A DNA stretch of 35,889 nucleotides. It comes from Myxococcales bacterium. Its GTDB lineage: Bacteria > Myxococcota > Polyangia > HGW-17 > SLPX01. Shown here piece after piece: positions 34,393 through 35,889 of this stretch. The number at the start of each line of letters is the position of its first letter. Positions within the stretch are counted from its first letter, which is position 1. The stretch is from positions 1-35,889 of the forward strand of contig SLPX01000056.1 of NCBI GenBank assembly GCA_007131745.1, read 5' to 3'. The notes under the pieces were generated by a model. That model was not told where the DNA came from, did not search any database, and saw only the letters and a list, made by a program, of their open reading frames with translations. The position numbers and the translations under genes are program-made.

Positions 34393-35192
34393 ATACAACG
34401 CGTGCCATACTTCTTGCAGCAGGACGAGGATCAAGACTCGTAGATGGGGGTCCGATTCCAAAGCCATTAGTGCCGGTTGGAGGAGAACCGCTTCTTACAC
34501 GAATTCTTCGGACTTTGAACAGTGAAGGAGTAAATGAAGCAGTCGTGGTAACGGGTTACAAAGGTGACCTGATCGAAAAAGCCATACGGTCCTGGAAGCA
34601 TCCGGGGAAAATGGATATCCACTTTGTTGAAAATGAAGACTGGCGAAAATCCAATGGAGTATCGGTTCTCAAAGCTAAAGACTTTGTTGATGGACATACA
34701 TTTCTTTCGATGTCGGATCACCTTTTTTCCCCCGGACTTGTGCGATCTTTACAGAACAAGCCATTAAGCCGGGATTCATCTATGCTGGGTGTAGACAGAA
34801 AGATTGACAGGGTCTTTGATCTCGACGATGCCACAAAGGTTTTATTAAACGGCATTGGAATTTTAAACATCGGAAAACAGATCACGGATTTCGACGCGAT
34901 AGATACAGGGCTTTTCAAAATTTCGCCGTCGCTTATAGATTCTCTTTATGATGTCTATTCCCAAAAAGGGGATTGCTCTTTGTCCGATGGAGTAGAAGAT
35001 CTTGCCCGCAGGGGACTCATGGAATACTGCGATGTGGGGGATGCTTTTTGGGTGGATGTTGATACTCCTGAAGCCATGCGTTACGCGGAAATCATGCTGC
35101 GGCTGCTCGGAGATAATTTCGAAGGGCGAACATTGCCCACTCCTGCAGTTAGGCAACCATACCCCGGAGATGTTGCCACGGCCGTTCTTTAG
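34389..35192 (+). CDS. Nucleotidyltransferase, CTP:inositol-1-phosphate cytidylyltransferase-like
   Basis: The 267-residue protein opens with the nucleotidyltransferase motif AILLAAGRGSRL followed by PKPLVPVGGEPLL (catalytic Arg/Lys region). Then come VVVTGYKGD, VENEDWRKSNGVSVLKAKDFV and FLSMSDHLFSPGLV, where an Asp should bind metal. WVDVDTPEAMRYAE lies near the end. The EN..NG.S...A plus MSDH combination matches the cytidylyltransferase half of inositol-phosphate (DIPP/PI-phosphate) synthases. Here it stands alone, without the membrane CDP-alcohol transferase domain that is fused to it in many archaea and thermophiles. Other sugar- or choline-phosphate nucleotidyltransferases remain possible. 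The frame is open upstream to 34347, but ATG 34389 begins the conserved part. Confidence 0.75.
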   Translation: MNTTRAILLAAGRGSRLVDGGPIPKPLVPVGGEPLLTRILRTLNSEGVNEAVVVTGYKGDLIEKAIRSWKHPGKMDIHFVENEDWRKSNGVSVLKAKDFVDGHTFLSMSDHLFSPGLVRSLQNKPLSRDSSMLGVDRKIDRVFDLDDATKVLLNGIGILNIGKQITDFDAIDTGLFKISPSLIDSLYDVYSQKGDCSLSDGVEDLARRGLMEYCDVGDAFWVDVDTPEAMRYAEIMLRLLGDNFEGRTLPTPAVRQPYPGDVATAVL

Positions 35193-35369
35193 ACATACCG
35201 AAATTGTTATTCAAATACATAGAAACCGCAGCATCTTGAACGGGGTTTTGAGGAACTTGTCGTTTGCTTTACATACGTACAATCCGATGATAGAAAGTTT
35301 GCTGTCTTAAGCTTCGAATCAGAAAAGATGAGAAAGCATAAATCGGCCGATAAAAGAGGAGGAACACCC

Positions 35370-35753
35370 ATGAAAAACCTGCCGCAAATCTACATATGGT
35401 TGCTTATGGGTCTTGTAGCAACTATGGTGGCCGGATGCAGGCAAAAAGAAGGCAAACCCTGCCAGACAAATTCTGATTGTGAAAAAGGGCTGACCTGCTG
35501 TTATGATCCTTATACCGGGGTTGGTACATGTCGGGAAAGTTGCGAATGGCCTGACGCCGGACCGGCGGATGCCACCATTGACGCTCATTTGGAGCTGGAC
35601 GCGGTCATTGAAGAAGACGCATGGATCGAAGAAGATGCATGGATCGAAGAAGATGCATGGATCGAAGAAGATGCATGGATCGAAGAAGACGCATGGATCG
35701 AAGAAGACGCATGGATCGAAGAAGACGCTGAAGTAGATGCAAACGGCGGCTGA
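35370..35753 (+). CDS. Small lipoprotein with Cys-rich motif and EEDAWI repeats
   Basis: This 127-residue protein starts at ATG 35370 with AGGAGG seven bases before. The signal peptide (WLLMGLVATMVAGC) ends in a lipobox-like MVAGC. The mature part has PCQTNSDCEKGLTCCYDP and GTCRESC, the delta-lineage Cys-rich motif, then an Asp/Ala linker and seven copies of IEEDA(W). The tail is strongly acidic and would be extracellular or periplasmic. An upstream ATG at 35328 lacks a good site. The function is unknown. Confidence 0.8.
   Translation: MKNLPQIYIWLLMGLVATMVAGCRQKEGKPCQTNSDCEKGLTCCYDPYTGVGTCRESCEWPDAGPADATIDAHLELDAVIEEDAWIEEDAWIEEDAWIEEDAWIEEDAWIEEDAWIEEDAEVDANGG
35607..35729 (+). repeat. 18-bp tandem repeat, seven copies, in frame
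   Basis: The unit ATCGAAGAAGAYGCATGG encodes IEEDAW. Copies 2-4 have GAT and copies 1 and 5-7 have GAC at the Asp codon. Copy 1 begins ATT and copy 7 ends in GCT without the Trp codon. The near-identity suggests recent slippage expansion. Confidence 0.92.
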
Positions 35754-35889
35754 CAAGGATAGCAGACGTTCCGCTCTCGGCTGGACGACGATGATTACAA
35801 GTTAAAAGTGTCCTTATCAAACCCGGTCGGAATGTGTAGACGGAAATTCCATAACGAAACCGGCTCCCCCCAAATGCGAGTTTTCTACA
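35754..35889. other. Window end, nothing recognised
   Basis: After the lipoprotein stop no gene, terminator or repeat is visible in the remaining 136 bases. Confidence 0.5.

Noticed and set aside
34106..34408. Minus-strand 100-residue frame
   Set aside because: It overlaps the nucleotidyltransferase start and shows no family features.
35319..35820. Reverse-strand and shifted frames over the tandem repeat (FFDPC, LLRSM repeats)
   Set aside because: These are shadows of the 18-bp repeat, which keeps all frames open. The lipoprotein frame has the signal peptide and ribosome-binding site.
1..35889. CRISPR arrays, insertion sequences, prophage genes
   Set aside because: No direct repeats with spacers, transposase motifs or phage structural genes were found.

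Overview
The window looks like the replication-origin region of a Gram-negative bacterium, most likely a delta-lineage (Myxococcota/Bradymonadota-like) organism with moderate GC. The reasons are the dnaA / rpmH-rnpA-yidD-yidC-mnmE / rsmG neighbourhood, lipoproteins with C-x-x-D-x-D-C motifs and Asp/Ala-rich linkers, a response regulator carrying a DUF4388 (PATAN)-type domain, a DUF2330-like exported protein and a lone SctV/FlhA-type export gate. The lineage is inferred from protein style only.

Layout. 1-2312: dnaA on the minus strand, flanked on both sides by DnaA-box sequences. The 575-bp gap upstream of dnaA is the best oriC candidate. 2198-6328: a + strand operon with its own promoter (rpmH, rnpA, yidD, yidC, mnmE). 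6387-9095: bioD, bioF and rsmG on the minus strand, with two perfect parS sites between bioF and rsmG. mnmG, parA and parB, the usual neighbours of rsmG, are not in the window. 9419-14606: a + strand group (response-regulator/TPR membrane protein, tsaD, rsmA, a DUF2085-like membrane protein), followed by a lone TM/TPR-like protein up to 15792. 15812-20716: minus-strand genes: a HTH regulator, a three-gene envelope set (membrane protein, DUF2330-like, zinc ribbon), then rplM-rpsI and rnhB.

21289-25311: a 1340-residue membrane-anchored STAND-type P-loop NTPase with a long HEAT-repeat tail. It is transcribed divergently from the HTH gene across a 570-bp AT-rich spacer containing palindromes. 25355-30371: a lipoprotein, a CT398-type coiled-coil/zinc-ribbon protein, tRNA(CAU), a lipoprotein with two DsbA-like thioredoxin domains and another exported protein. 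30415-33924: the lone SctV/FlhA family protein, divergent from a membrane-anchored atypical kinase of the FAM20/HipA/PI3-4K type. 34389-35753: an inositol-phosphate-cytidylyltransferase-like nucleotidyltransferase and a small lipoprotein ending in seven six-residue repeats.

The first 15 kb encodes core machinery: replication initiation and chromosome segregation (dnaA, oriC, parS), membrane-protein insertion (yidD, yidC), RNA processing and modification (rnpA, mnmE, rsmG, tsaD, rsmA) and biotin synthesis. The second half is envelope-oriented and holds most of the unexplained proteins. The best candidates for an undescribed system are the HTH/STAND-HEAT pair and the membrane-anchored atypical kinase beside the lone SctV. 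Function is not proven for either from sequence alone.
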